Assembly: GCA_947452005.1 (NCBI GenBank)
Contig: CANGBC010000002.1
Location: 186,001 to 250,000, forward strand
Source of the DNA: Beijerinckiaceae bacterium
GTDB lineage: Bacteria > Pseudomonadota > Alphaproteobacteria > Rhizobiales > Beijerinckiaceae
Direction of reading: 5' to 3'
Length of the DNA stretch: 64,000 bases
The position numbers and the translations under genes were made by a program. The notes beneath the pieces are model-generated. The model ran no database searches, was not told where the DNA came from, and worked only from the letters and a program-made list of their open reading frames with translations. Numbering within the stretch: position 1 is the first letter of the stretch; each line of letters opens with the position of its first letter. Positions 29,055-38,842 of the stretch are shown one piece after another.

Positions 29055-30620
29055 ATGAAGGCAAACATGCCGCATCTGACCCGCCGCGGACTTTCCTCGC
29101 TGCTCGCCGGCACAGCGCTCAGCCTGTCGGCCCTGCCGAGCGCATGGGCGCAAGCCCCACAGCAAAAGCCCGCGCGCTTTGCCTTTGAAGATGTCCAGCG
29201 CCGCGCCCGCGAGCTGTCAGCGGCACCCTTTGCGCCCGCCCCCGCTCTGCCAGATGCGATTCAGAAGCTCGACTACGAGACATGGCGCGACATCCGCTTC
29301 AAGCCAGATCGCGCAGCCCTTGGCGGCTCCGCCTTCCGCCTGCAGACCTTTCACCTGGGCCATCTCTATCGCCGCCCGGTCACGGTGAACCTGATCCGCG
29401 AGGGGATTGCGACGCCCATCCCCTATTCGCAGGGGCTGTTTGATTACGGCCGGGCGAAATTCGACAAGCCGCTGCCCGTCAATCTCGGCTTTGCGGGGTT
29501 CCGCCTCCATTATGCGCTGAATGATCCGCGTGTCTTTGACGAGGCGATTTCTTTTCTGGGCAGCAATGCCTTCCGCCTGCTTGGCCGCGGCCAGCGCTAT
29601 GGCTTGTCAGCGCAGGGCCTGTCGCTCAATGGCGGCACGGAAAGTGAAGAAAACCCGCAATTCATCGAATTCTGGGTCGAGTCGCCTGACGCCAATGCTG
29701 AACGAATGACATTTTATGCGCTGCTGGATGGCGAATCCATCACGGGTGCCTTCCGCTTTGATTTTGCGCCGGGCATTGATTCCGTGGTCGATATTTCTGC
29801 CACGCTCCATCCGCGCCGGCCCATCCACAAGCTGGGATTGGCGCCACTCTCCTCCATGTTCCTGACGGGCGAGAATGATCGACGCATCTCAGGCGATTGG
29901 CGCCCGGAGCTGCATGATTCCGATGGCCTGCTCATCAACACGGGTGCGGGCGAATGGCTGTGGCGGCCGCTGCGCAATCCGGCACGCCAGGAAATCTCGT
30001 CCTTCGTCGACCGCGACGTGAAGGGCTTTGGCCTGATGCAGCGCGACCGGACGTTTGAACATTATCAAGACCTCGACCTGTCCTATGAATTGCGCCCGTC
30101 CTATTGGATCGAGCCGCGCGAAGGCTGGGGCGAAGGCCGGATCGAATTGATCGAATCGCCCACCAAGGATGATGCGCAAAACAATGTCTTCGCCGCTTGG
30201 TTGCCCAATGCACCCATTGAGGCTGGCAAGCCGATCACCTTGTCCTGGCGCGTCACATCGAGCTTTGACATGCGCCGCCTGTCGCCCAATGGCCGCGCAG
30301 CCTCGACTTTCCAGACGCCACCGCGTGCCTTTGGTTCATCAGAACCCGTTTTGCCAGGCTCGCGCCGCTTCCTCATCGATTTTGCGGGTGGCGAATTGCG
30401 CTATTTCCAGACGCAGCCCGAGCTGGTGGAAATCGTCGCCTCAACGACGAGCGGCGAAATCACGCGCTCCTTTGTGCAAGTGAACCCGCAGACCGGCGGC
30501 TTCCGCGCCGCCTTTGATGTGCAGCTGGCACCGGGACAAAGCACAGACCTGCGCGCCTTTCTGCGCACCGGCTCGCGTGCCCTGACCGAAACATGGACCT
30601 TCCCGTGGCGCGCGGAATAA
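29055..30620 (+). CDS. opgG: Glucan biosynthesis protein (OpgG/OpgD, MdoG family)
   Basis: FAFEDVQRRARELSAAPF...LDYETWRDIRFKPDRALW-like; twin-arginine-like LTRRGLSSLLAGTALSLSALPSAWA signal. Confidence 0.9.
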   Translation: MKANMPHLTRRGLSSLLAGTALSLSALPSAWAQAPQQKPARFAFEDVQRRARELSAAPFAPAPALPDAIQKLDYETWRDIRFKPDRAALGGSAFRLQTFHLGHLYRRPVTVNLIREGIATPIPYSQGLFDYGRAKFDKPLPVNLGFAGFRLHYALNDPRVFDEAISFLGSNAFRLLGRGQRYGLSAQGLSLNGGTESEENPQFIEFWVESPDANAERMTFYALLDGESITGAFRFDFAPGIDSVVDISATLHPRRPIHKLGLAPLSSMFLTGENDRRISGDWRPELHDSDGLLINTGAGEWLWRPLRNPARQEISSFVDRDVKGFGLMQRDRTFEHYQDLDLSYELRPSYWIEPREGWGEGRIELIESPTKDDAQNNVFAAWLPNAPIEAGKPITLSWRVTSSFDMRRLSPNGRAASTFQTPPRAFGSSEPVLPGSRRFLIDFAGGELRYFQTQPELVEIVASTTSGEITRSFVQVNPQTGGFRAAFDVQLAPGQSTDLRAFLRTGSRALTETWTFPWRAE

Positions 30621-31069
30621 TGACGAAAGCCATAATCCGGAAAGCCCACCTGTCTGATCTCGACCGCGTGGAAGAGATCGAATGGAGCGTGTTTGAGTCT
30701 GACCAGCTCTCGCGCCAATCTCTGCGCCGCTATATGCAAGTCGCCTCCGCAGCCATGATCGTGGCGCAAGAGGATAAAACCACCACGGGCTATGCGCTGG
30801 TGGGTTTTCGCAAAGGCTCGACGATCGGGCGGCTTTACTCTATTGCCGTCGACAAGGCCTGCGCGGGGCGCGGCGTTGGCCGATTGCTGCTGGATGCCAG
30901 CGAACAGGCCGCGAAGACGCGCAAATGCAAACGGTTCGCCTTGGAAGTGCGCGCCGACAACAAGCGCGCGATCAAGCTCTACAAGAAAAATGATTATGTG
31001 CTGATCGGGCGCGAAGACGATTGGTATGAAGACGGCGGGACGGCGCTGAAATTCGAGAAAGCGCTTTAA
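30620..31069 (+). CDS. GNAT-family N-acetyltransferase (RimI-like)
   Basis: RLYSIAVDKACAGRGVGRLLLDASEQAAKTRKCKRFALEVRADNKRAIKLYKKNDYVLIGR. Confidence 0.9.
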   Translation: MTKAIIRKAHLSDLDRVEEIEWSVFESDQLSRQSLRRYMQVASAAMIVAQEDKTTTGYALVGFRKGSTIGRLYSIAVDKACAGRGVGRLLLDASEQAAKTRKCKRFALEVRADNKRAIKLYKKNDYVLIGREDDWYEDGGTALKFEKAL

Positions 31070-31872
31070 TCAAGCGGCCCGTCGACGAGGCGCGCGAGAT
31101 CAAAAGCCTCGATATCCTGCAACAACTCAATGAAAGCGGTTGCGCCATAATCGGCGCTGGCTTCGCCCTTTTCCAAGCTCGCGTCATGCGCATTGCCCAT
31201 CGCGCCTGAGGGCGACAAATCCTGCGACATCCAGCCAAAGCCGACACCGTGATGCGCGCGCAGCCATGTGAAGGAGCGCTCCATTTCAGCATTGGCGCTG
31301 GGAAAATCCGCCAGCTCTTCATCGCGCACCAGATCCGGGCGATAGGCCAGCATCAATGAGGTTTCGATATCACCGCCATGAATGCCATGCGCGCGCTCTT
31401 GGCTCGTGAAAAGATCGTCCGGATAGCCAAAGCGCGTCCACGAACAGATGACGACCAGCATGGTAAAGCGGCGGCGCAATTCGCGCGCGACATGATCCAT
31501 CACCGCGACATTGCCGCCATGTGAATTGAGCAAGATCATTTTGCGCACGCCCGCGCGATGCAGGCTCTCGCCGATCTCGATCCAGGCGCGGGTGGCCGTC
31601 TCTGCCGACAAGGTCAGCGTGCCGGGAAAAGAATTATGCTCGTCGGACTTGCCAATCGTCTGGATGGGCAGGAAGAGCACGGGCGATTCATCGGGCAGGC
31701 GATGGATGACCCGCTCCAGATAGCCTTCCATGATGAATGTATCGGTACCCAGCGGCAGATGCGGCCCGTGCTGCTCGACAGCCGCCACCGGCAGGACGGC
31801 GATGATCTTCTCCATATTGAGGGAGTCGAAATCAGTCCAGGCAAGTTCGGTCCAGAAATGAGTAGGCAGCAT
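31066..31872 (-). CDS. Creatininase-family amidohydrolase
   Basis: AVLPVAAVEQHGPHLPLGTDTFI; LNSHGGNVAVMD; HGIHGGDIETSLML. Confidence 0.93.
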   Translation of the reverse strand: MLPTHFWTELAWTDFDSLNMEKIIAVLPVAAVEQHGPHLPLGTDTFIMEGYLERVIHRLPDESPVLFLPIQTIGKSDEHNSFPGTLTLSAETATRAWIEIGESLHRAGVRKMILLNSHGGNVAVMDHVARELRRRFTMLVVICSWTRFGYPDDLFTSQERAHGIHGGDIETSLMLAYRPDLVRDEELADFPSANAEMERSFTWLRAHHGVGFGWMSQDLSPSGAMGNAHDASLEKGEASADYGATAFIELLQDIEAFDLARLVDGPLD

Positions 31873-31907
31873 GGGCGGGAGACCTTTCGGGGAAACCTAT
31901 ATCACAC

Positions 31908-32029
31908 CCTCTCCCAGAGGGAGAGGGTCGCTCGCGAAGCGAGCGGGGTGAGGGGTTACACTGCATGCCGAATGGGCGTAACCCCTCATCCGGCTGCTGC
32001 GCAGCCACCTTCTCCCTCTGGGAGAAGGT
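31908..32029. repeat. Long imperfect inverted repeat (CCCTCTCCC..GGGAGAGGG / GGGTGAGGGGTTAC type)
   Basis: Arm 31908-31959 CCCTCTCCCAGAGGGAGAGGGTCGCTCGCGAAGCGAGCGGGGTGAGGGGTTAC; opposing arm 31978-32029 GTAACCCCTCATCCGGCTGCTGCGCAGCCACCTTCTCCCTCTGGGAGAAGGT. Confidence 0.85.
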
Positions 32030-32099
32030 ATGCCCACCGCGCGGTATCTGGACTTTGCGGCCCGGAGCGCCACATTAGGCAGAGACACGGAGTGGGTGG

Positions 32100-33086
32100 A
32101 TGCAGACGGCAATTCGGGCATTGGTCATTTTTCTGGCAGGCAGCCTGTCGGCCCAAGCCGCCGACAAAGTGCGTTTCGGCACGAATTGGCTCGCACAGGC
32201 CGAACATGGCGGATTCTATCAGGCCGTCGCTGACGGCACTTATGCCAAATTCGGGTTGGACGTGGAGATCATCCAAGGCGGACCGCAATCCAACACCCGC
32301 CTCATGCTGCCCACAGGCCGCCTCGAATTCGTCATGGGCGGCAATATGATTCAGGCCTTTGCCGCTGTTGAGCAAGATGTGCCGACCATTGTGGTGGCCG
32401 CCATGTTCCAGAAAGACCCACAAGTCTTCATGTCGCATCCGGGCCAAGGCCACGACACATTCAAAGACCTCGTTGGCGCGCCGATCTATCTGGGCAAGGA
32501 TTTCGTCGCCGCCTCCTTTCCATGGTTCAAAATGGAATATGGATTCCGCGACGCCGACCTGCGCCCCTATAATTTTAATGCAGGCCCCTTCATCGCCAAC
32601 AAGCAATCGGCGCAGCAAGGCTATGTGACAGCCGAGCCCTTCGCGATTGAAAAGCAGGCGGGCTTCAAGCCCAATGTCTTCCTGCTCGCTGATTACGGTT
32701 TCGATACTTATTCCACGACCATTGAGACGCGCAGCGATCTGATCGCCAAGAACCCGGACCTCGTGCAGCGCTTTGTTGATGCGTCGATCATCGGCTGGGT
32801 GAATTATCTCAAAGGCGACAATGAAAAAGCCAATGCGCTCATCCGCCGCGACAATCCCGACATGAGCGCGGAACAGATCGCCTATTCCATCGCCAAGATG
32901 AAAGAATATGGCATTGTCGATTCCGGCGACAGCAAGACGCTGGGCGTGGGCGCCATGACGGATGCGCGGCAGAAGAGCTTCTTCGACAAAATGGTGAAAT
33001 CAGGCGTGGTGAAAGCCTCGCTTGATTATCGCCGCGCCTATACATTGCGCTTCGTCAACAAAAGCGTCGGTGTGGAGACGAAGTGA
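32100..33086 (+). CDS. ABC transporter substrate-binding protein (NMT1/THI5-like)
   Basis: VRFGTNWLAQAEHGGFYQAVADGTYAKFGLDVEIIQGGPQ; signal peptide. Confidence 0.9.
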   Translation: MQTAIRALVIFLAGSLSAQAADKVRFGTNWLAQAEHGGFYQAVADGTYAKFGLDVEIIQGGPQSNTRLMLPTGRLEFVMGGNMIQAFAAVEQDVPTIVVAAMFQKDPQVFMSHPGQGHDTFKDLVGAPIYLGKDFVAASFPWFKMEYGFRDADLRPYNFNAGPFIANKQSAQQGYVTAEPFAIEKQAGFKPNVFLLADYGFDTYSTTIETRSDLIAKNPDLVQRFVDASIIGWVNYLKGDNEKANALIRRDNPDMSAEQIAYSIAKMKEYGIVDSGDSKTLGVGAMTDARQKSFFDKMVKSGVVKASLDYRRAYTLRFVNKSVGVETK

Positions 33087-33826
33087 GCCTGCTGTCTTTA
33101 AGCCAGATCGGAAAGACCTTTCCAAACGGCACGCGCGCGCTCGACCAGCTGGATCTGGCCGTGTCGCGCGGCGACTTCATTTCGCTGCTCGGGCCTTCCG
33201 GTTGCGGCAAATCAACAGCTCTGCGCCTGATCGCAGGCCTCGAGCGCGCTGACAGCGGCACGCTGACATGGGATGAGGCCAAGCCCGACATTGGCTTTGT
33301 CTTTCAAGATCCCACACTCATGCCTTGGGCCAATGTCTTCGACAATGTGTTTCTGCCACTGCGCCTGAAAGGCGTGACGCGCGCAGATGCCACGCCCAAA
33401 ATCATGGATGCATTGACACGCGTCGGGCTCGGCGATTTCGCGGACAGCTTCCCGCGCGAATTGTCGGGCGGCATGAAAATGCGCGCCTCCATTGCGCGCG
33501 CCTTGGTGCTGCGCCCCGCGCTCCTGCTGATGGACGAGCCGTTTGCGGCGCTTGATGAGATCACGCGTCTCAAACTCAATCGCGACCTGCTGGAGCTGCA
33601 AGCCGAGCTTGGCATGACCGTGATCTTTGTCACGCACTCGGTTTATGAGAGCGCCTATCTGTCGAGCCGCATTTGCGTCTTTTCCAACAGGCCGGGGCAC
33701 ATCATCGAAACCATTGACGTCGGCCCGTCTGGCCCGCGTGGCGAAGAGTTTCGTCTCACCAGCGCCTATCTCGAAACATGCCAGCGCGCATCCGCCGCGC
33801 TCGAACAGGCGATGGAGCGCGCATGA
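33083..33826 (+). CDS. ABC transporter ATP-binding protein (NitT/TauT type)
   Basis: LLGPSGCGKSTALRLIAGLE, LSGGMKMRASIARALVLRPALLLMDEPFAALDEI. Confidence 0.95.
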   Translation: MSLLSLSQIGKTFPNGTRALDQLDLAVSRGDFISLLGPSGCGKSTALRLIAGLERADSGTLTWDEAKPDIGFVFQDPTLMPWANVFDNVFLPLRLKGVTRADATPKIMDALTRVGLGDFADSFPRELSGGMKMRASIARALVLRPALLLMDEPFAALDEITRLKLNRDLLELQAELGMTVIFVTHSVYESAYLSSRICVFSNRPGHIIETIDVGPSGPRGEEFRLTSAYLETCQRASAALEQAMERA

Positions 33827-34596
33827 AAACCGCACGCATCTTGCCCCTTCTGACCTTTGTCGCGCTGTTGCTCGGCTGGGAAGCGCTCGTCCACATCCAG
33901 AACATTCCCGCCTATGTGCTGCCAGCCCCCTCGCGCATCTTTGTCGCGCTGCGCGAAGATTGGGAGCTTTTGTCAGCGGCCCTTTTCGTCACATTGAAGA
34001 TCACGGTTCTCGCGCTGGCCTTGGCTACAGGCATTGGTGTGGCGCTGGCCATTCTGTTTGCACAATCGACCTGGCTGGAGCGCACGTTCTTTCCCATCGC
34101 TGTCATTTTGCAAGTGACGCCGATCATTGCCATTGCGCCTCTGCTGCTGATTTATCTCGACGCTGGCACAGCGGTGCTGGCTTGCGCCTTTCTCGTCGCG
34201 TTCTTTCCGATCCTCTCTAATACTGCGCTGGGGCTCTCATCCACCGATCACAATCTGCGCGATCTGTTTGATCTTTACGGTGCCTCGCGCTGGCAGCAGA
34301 TGCGCTTGCTGCGCCTGCCCTCCGCGCTGCCCTATTTTCTGGGCGGGCTTCGCATTGCAGGCGGACTGGCGCTGATTGGCGCGATTGCCGCCGAGATTGC
34401 CGCGGGCGCTTCGGGCCAAGGCGCGGGCCTGGCCTATCGCATTTTGGAAGCGGGCTACAGGCTCAACATCCCGCGCATGTTTGCGGCCCTGGTGCTGATC
34501 TCGGTCGCGGGTATCGCCATCTGGCTTGCTCTCGAATTTGTGAGCACCAGACTGCTGGCGCGTTGGCATGAGTCCACCCGCGCGCGCAGCCCCTGA
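33823..34596 (+). CDS. ABC transporter permease (NitT/TauT type)
   Basis: Multi-TM; LRDLFDLYGASRWQQMRLLRLPSALPYFLGGLRIAGGLALIGAIAAEI. Confidence 0.93.
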   Translation: MKTARILPLLTFVALLLGWEALVHIQNIPAYVLPAPSRIFVALREDWELLSAALFVTLKITVLALALATGIGVALAILFAQSTWLERTFFPIAVILQVTPIIAIAPLLLIYLDAGTAVLACAFLVAFFPILSNTALGLSSTDHNLRDLFDLYGASRWQQMRLLRLPSALPYFLGGLRIAGGLALIGAIAAEIAAGASGQGAGLAYRILEAGYRLNIPRMFAALVLISVAGIAIWLALEFVSTRLLARWHESTRARSP

Positions 34597-34670
34597 CCCA
34601 ATCGGCATTTGCACAGACGCGCCATTTATGATGCGCTGGCACAAGAGGAAACGCTTGGGAGAAACCGCAC

Positions 34671-35651
34671 ATGGTTCGCCAATTTAATCGTCGTCATTTC
34701 ACCGCCCTGCTGGGGGCTGCCGCTGTGTCGACGCCCGCGCTCGCGCAAACCGCGTCTTGGCCAACCAAACCCATCCGCCTGATCCTGCCCTTTGGTGCGG
34801 GCGGCGTGGCTGATATTACCGCGCGCATCGTCACGGAGCGTCTGGGCGACAAGCTTGGACAGCGCTTTGTCATTGAGAACCAGCCCGGCCCCGGCGGCAT
34901 CAATGCCGCGCGCGCTGTTCTGTCGGGCAGCGCAGATGGATATACATTGGCGCTGTTTTCCAATGGTACCGCCGTCAGCGTGAACATGTTCAAGGAATTG
35001 CGCTTCGATCCGGTGAAAGATTTCACACCTGTTTCGACGCTCGGCTTCTTCGATTTCATTCTGGCGACCGATGCCAAGACGCGTTATCAGACGCTGAAAG
35101 ATTTCATCGATTACGGAAAAGCCAATCCGGGCAAGATGAATGTTGGCACAGTGATCGTGGGTTCGACGCAGAATCTGTCGGCTGAATTGCTGAAGTCGAT
35201 GACGGGGCTCGATTTCCGCATTGTGCCCTTCCGCAACACACCCGACCTTATGCTGTCGCTGACGCGCGGCGATGTCGATCTGATGATCGATTCCTATTCT
35301 TCGCTGAAGAGCATGATCGACGACAAGCAAGTGCGTGCGCTGGCCTCCTCTGGCCCGACGCGCTCACCCGTTACGCCCAATCTGCCCACAGCTGCAGAAG
35401 CTGGCGTGCCGGGCTATGATGTCACATCCTGGAACGCGATCTTTGCGCCCACAGGCACGCCCGCTGACGTGATTGCAAAAATGCAAAAAGCAATCGGCGA
35501 AGTGCTGGCAGAAGACGAGATCAAGCGTAAGCTTCTCGACCTTGGCATCGAAGCCAAAGCCGCCACGGGCACCGAATTGGCGAAGCGGCTGGATGCGGAC
35601 ATCGTCAAATGGGGCGAGGTGATCGCCAAGGCGAATATCCCGAAGAACTGA
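34671..35651 (+). CDS. TctC/Bug-family solute-binding protein
   Basis: WPTKPIRLILPFGAGGVADITARIVTERLGDKLGQRFVIENQPGPGGINAARAVLSG. Confidence 0.94.
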   Translation: MVRQFNRRHFTALLGAAAVSTPALAQTASWPTKPIRLILPFGAGGVADITARIVTERLGDKLGQRFVIENQPGPGGINAARAVLSGSADGYTLALFSNGTAVSVNMFKELRFDPVKDFTPVSTLGFFDFILATDAKTRYQTLKDFIDYGKANPGKMNVGTVIVGSTQNLSAELLKSMTGLDFRIVPFRNTPDLMLSLTRGDVDLMIDSYSSLKSMIDDKQVRALASSGPTRSPVTPNLPTAAEAGVPGYDVTSWNAIFAPTGTPADVIAKMQKAIGEVLAEDEIKRKLLDLGIEAKAATGTELAKRLDADIVKWGEVIAKANIPKN

Positions 35652-35677
35652 CAGGGTCGAGACAAGGAGAGAGGCGC

Positions 35678-36664
35678 ATGACTGAAATTCTGATGCCGGT
35701 GCGTCTCTCCGATTCCATCGCTGCCACGCTTGCGAGCCGCTACACGTTGCATCGCCTGTGGGAGGCGAAAGATCAGCAAACCCTGCTGGCTGACATTGCG
35801 CCACGCATTGAGGCGATTGTCACAGCTGGCTCCATTCTGGCCAGCGGCATGTCTTTCATGGTCGATGCGGCTTTCATTCAGCGCTTTCCCAAGCTGAAAC
35901 TCATCGCCAATCACGGCGTGGGCTATGACACGATTGATGCCGCTTTTGCGGCGACACGCGGGATCATGGTCACCAATACGCCCGATGTACTGACCGAGGA
36001 GACCGCCGACACGGCCTTTGGCTTGGTGCTCAACACCGTTCGCGAATTCCCCGCCGCTGAGCGTTACCTGCGCGCGGGCCAATGGCTGGGCGGCCCCTAC
36101 CGGCTGACCGCCAGTCTGCGCGGCAATACCATGGGCATTCTCGGTCTGGGCCGCATCGGCAAGGCGATCGCCAAACGCGGCGAGGCGTTCGGGCTCAGAA
36201 TCGCCTATTGCGGACGCAGCCAGCAGGCCGATGTCGACTACCCCTATTACGCAACGCCACAGGCGCTGGCGGCCGCGTGTGACATTCTGGTGGTGGCCGC
36301 ACCGGGTGGTGTGCAGACACGCAATATCATTGACGCTGAAGTGCTCAAGGCGTTGGGGCCACGTGGTTTTCTTATCAATATCGCGCGCGGCACGCTGGTC
36401 GATGAACCCGCCCTGATTGCCGCCTTGCGTGATGGCACGATAGCGGGTGCGGGGCTTGATGTGTTTGCGCAAGAGCCCAAAGTGCCAGACGCTTTCTTGT
36501 CTTTGGACAATGTGGTGCTGCTCCCCCATGTCGGCTCGGCCAGCATTGAGACGCGTCAGGCCATGGCCGATTTGTTGATTGCCAATGTCGATGCCTATGC
36601 AACGGGAGGCCAATTGCTGACGCCTGTGGCTGAGTGCATGCTTGCTCGTCCGCCTGAGCAATGA
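35678..36664 (+). CDS. D-2-hydroxyacid dehydrogenase (NAD(P)+)
   Basis: NHGVGYDTIDAAFAATRGIMVTNTPDVLTEETADTAFGLVL; GNTMGILGLGRIGKAIAKRGEAFG. Confidence 0.94.
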   Translation: MTEILMPVRLSDSIAATLASRYTLHRLWEAKDQQTLLADIAPRIEAIVTAGSILASGMSFMVDAAFIQRFPKLKLIANHGVGYDTIDAAFAATRGIMVTNTPDVLTEETADTAFGLVLNTVREFPAAERYLRAGQWLGGPYRLTASLRGNTMGILGLGRIGKAIAKRGEAFGLRIAYCGRSQQADVDYPYYATPQALAAACDILVVAAPGGVQTRNIIDAEVLKALGPRGFLINIARGTLVDEPALIAALRDGTIAGAGLDVFAQEPKVPDAFLSLDNVVLLPHVGSASIETRQAMADLLIANVDAYATGGQLLTPVAECMLARPPEQ

Positions 36665-36703
36665 TAGCGGACGATAGATCAAGCCTCGCCGGAGACGTGC
36701 CCC

Positions 36704-37147
36704 ATGAAATTGTCGAGCCCAAGCGCCCTTTATGCCGCGCTGATCTCGGCTGCCCTTTTGTCGGGCCCCACGCAGGCGCAAAACCTGCTGGATCCCGCGC
36801 CCTTGGGCGCTCCCAATGATACACGCCTGCGCGCTGCACCAGCGGCCGTGGCCGTTGCGGCGGCGCGTCCCGTCAATGATCCGCCGGGCCGCTATGCCCC
36901 TCTGCGGGAAGGCAAGAAAGACACCGGCTGCATGATCACGCTGGAGGCCTCGCGCAAAGCCCAGCTCGCGCCTGCCTGCCGCGACCAGGGGCTGGTGGTG
37001 TTTGATCCCATCAATTGGCTGATGGAGCGCGGCCGCCTCGGCCTGACGGCTCGCAAAGGCCATAAGGCCTGGTTCGACCGCCAGACCGATGGCACCTGGC
37101 TGCGCGACCCGAAAGAAGGGAAAACCCTGATTTTACGGCTGATTTGA
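36704..37147 (+). CDS. Secreted protein with AprI/Inh-like (metalloprotease inhibitor-like) domain
   Basis: Signal peptide; DTGCMITLEASRKAQLAPACRDQGLVVFDPINWLMERGRLGLTARKGHKAWFDRQTDGTW resembles the two-Cys inhibitor fold pattern. Confidence 0.5.
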   Translation: MKLSSPSALYAALISAALLSGPTQAQNLLDPAPLGAPNDTRLRAAPAAVAVAAARPVNDPPGRYAPLREGKKDTGCMITLEASRKAQLAPACRDQGLVVFDPINWLMERGRLGLTARKGHKAWFDRQTDGTWLRDPKEGKTLILRLI

Positions 37148-37317
37148 AAAGTTAACGCGCAAAATCAAGCATTTCTTACTACTTTCAGTCATTTAGCCCA
37201 ATAATGAGAGGGCGCGCGTTAAAGATATGGGCATTTTTGGCCCATAAAGCCCCCTGAGCGGCCCATTGCTGCCTTTTTCTCGCCGCACCGCACAATGAAA
37301 ACCCTGCCCGCAGCCAC

Positions 37318-37722
37318 ATGATGGACTGCGTGAGCCCAGGAGTTCCATTGAAACCTATTTTGCGCGCGGCCCTGGTTTCGGCCGCACTTTTTGCTCCCGT
37401 CTTGTTTGACGGGGCCGCCCATGCGCAGAGCTGGACCGGCAAGGCATCTTTTTATTCGCATGGCACTCGCACAGCGAGCGGCTCTCGTTTTCAACCAAGT
37501 GCTTTGACAGCCGCGCATCGCAGCCTGCCCTTTGGCACGGTGTTGCGCGTCACCAATCTCGCCAATCAGCGCAGCATCATGGTGACCGTGAATGATCGCG
37601 GCCCCTTTGTGCGCGGGCGCATTCTTGATGTGTCCTCCGGTGCTGCTGATGCGCTGGGTTTTCGTGGCGCAGGCGTTGCGCAAGTGCGGATCGAAAAACT
37701 CGATCGCAGCGCATCTCTCTAA
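37318..37722 (+). CDS. RlpA-like septal ring lytic transglycosylase (DPBB domain); may start at TTG 37348
   Basis: [66 protein letters not shown]. Confidence 0.92.
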   Translation: MMDCVSPGVPLKPILRAALVSAALFAPVLFDGAAHAQSWTGKASFYSHGTRTASGSRFQPSALTAAHRSLPFGTVLRVTNLANQRSIMVTVNDRGPFVRGRILDVSSGAADALGFRGAGVAQVRIEKLDRSASL

Positions 37723-37729
37723 AATGCAA

Positions 37730-37759
37730 ACAGCCCCTCATGTTTCCATGAGGGGCTGT
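37730..37759. terminator. Hairpin terminator between convergent rlpA-like gene and ABC binding protein
   Basis: ACAGCCCCTCATG-TTTC-CATGAGGGGCTGT perfect 13-bp stem. Confidence 0.75.
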
Positions 37760-37766
37760 GCTTGTT

Positions 37767-38795
37767 TTAGCGCTTGAGCAGCTTGTCGCACCAGCGCGGA
37801 TCAAACAATCCATCGGTGGGCGGCGCGGTGGGAAAATCACCAATCTCAACCTGATATGCGAGCATCGCTTTGGTGGGCGCTTCAATCAGGCGAATGTCGA
37901 AGATGAAATCAACAGCAGGTGATTTCAGTGCGGCCTGCATGGTTGCCGCCTCGACAAGCCCGCCACCTAAAACAGCCTCAACATGTTTGGCCGCTTCCGC
38001 CGGATCCTTGCGGATGAGGTCGGTTGCGCGTGCAAACAGCCCGACCATTTTCTCCAGCGCATCGGGCGAGGCTTTTTCAAACGCGCCTGTGGCTGCCATC
38101 ACGACACCGGGAATATCGGGAAACATGTCGCGCGCGGTCAGCAGCATTTTCAGCTTGGGATTGCGCTGCAAAACAATGGTTGCAGACGGCTCGAGCACGG
38201 TTGCGCCATCGACTGTGCCCGACAGCACCGCCTGCTGAACAGCATCAATGCCCATGGCAATGATCTCGACATCGTCTTTCGAGACCTTGCCGATCTTCCA
38301 GAGCCAATGATGAAGCGCGACGGTGGGCACGCCACCCGGCGGCAACGTCGCAAGCTTGGCCTTGCGCCCTTGCGACTTGGCAAAAGCAGCAAAGGCGATG
38401 GCTGGATCTTTATTGCCTGCAAAGCTCGCAGCCAGCGTTTCGGAGGAGACAAAGCCTGAGCCGCCCGAGCCTGCAGCCGCGACCACTTTCACATCAAGCC
38501 CGCGCGCACGAGCAACCGCAACGGGCGCCACACCAATGGCCAGCATATCCAGCGTGCCCGACGACAAAGCCTGTATGGCGGATGGACCGGAATCAAAACG
38601 CACCAGCTTCAGATCAAGCCCCGCATCGCGCGCCCAGCCTGTGCGGTCTGCCACATAAAGTGCGGAAGCGCCGATGACGGGCACATAGCCGATGCGCACA
38701 GCCGTTGGTGCTTGCGCCTGCGCCGACCCGGATACCGCAAGGGCCAGAGCGGCGGGGACAGCGGCCAATGCCTGACGGCGCGAAAAATGAGCCAT
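37767..38795 (-). CDS. ABC transporter substrate-binding protein (NitT/TauT-like)
   Basis: MAHFSRRQALAAVPAALALAVSGSAQAQAPTAVRIGYVPVIGASALYVADRTGWARDAGLDLKLVRFDSG. Confidence 0.9.
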   Translation of the reverse strand: MAHFSRRQALAAVPAALALAVSGSAQAQAPTAVRIGYVPVIGASALYVADRTGWARDAGLDLKLVRFDSGPSAIQALSSGTLDMLAIGVAPVAVARARGLDVKVVAAAGSGGSGFVSSETLAASFAGNKDPAIAFAAFAKSQGRKAKLATLPPGGVPTVALHHWLWKIGKVSKDDVEIIAMGIDAVQQAVLSGTVDGATVLEPSATIVLQRNPKLKMLLTARDMFPDIPGVVMAATGAFEKASPDALEKMVGLFARATDLIRKDPAEAAKHVEAVLGGGLVEAATMQAALKSPAVDFIFDIRLIEAPTKAMLAYQVEIGDFPTAPPTDGLFDPRWCDKLLKR

Positions 38796-38842
38796 GATCG
38801 TTCTCCAGAAAACTCTGGCCCGCTATAGCACAGCTTGCGGCC

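Noticed and set aside
33083-34596. ABC ATPase and permease as candidates for an unusual system
   Set aside because: Ordinary NitT/TauT-type transporter with its own binding protein
35414-37063. 549-aa minus-strand ORF
   Set aside because: Antisense to TctC, hydroxyacid dehydrogenase and Inh-like genes that have clear motifs
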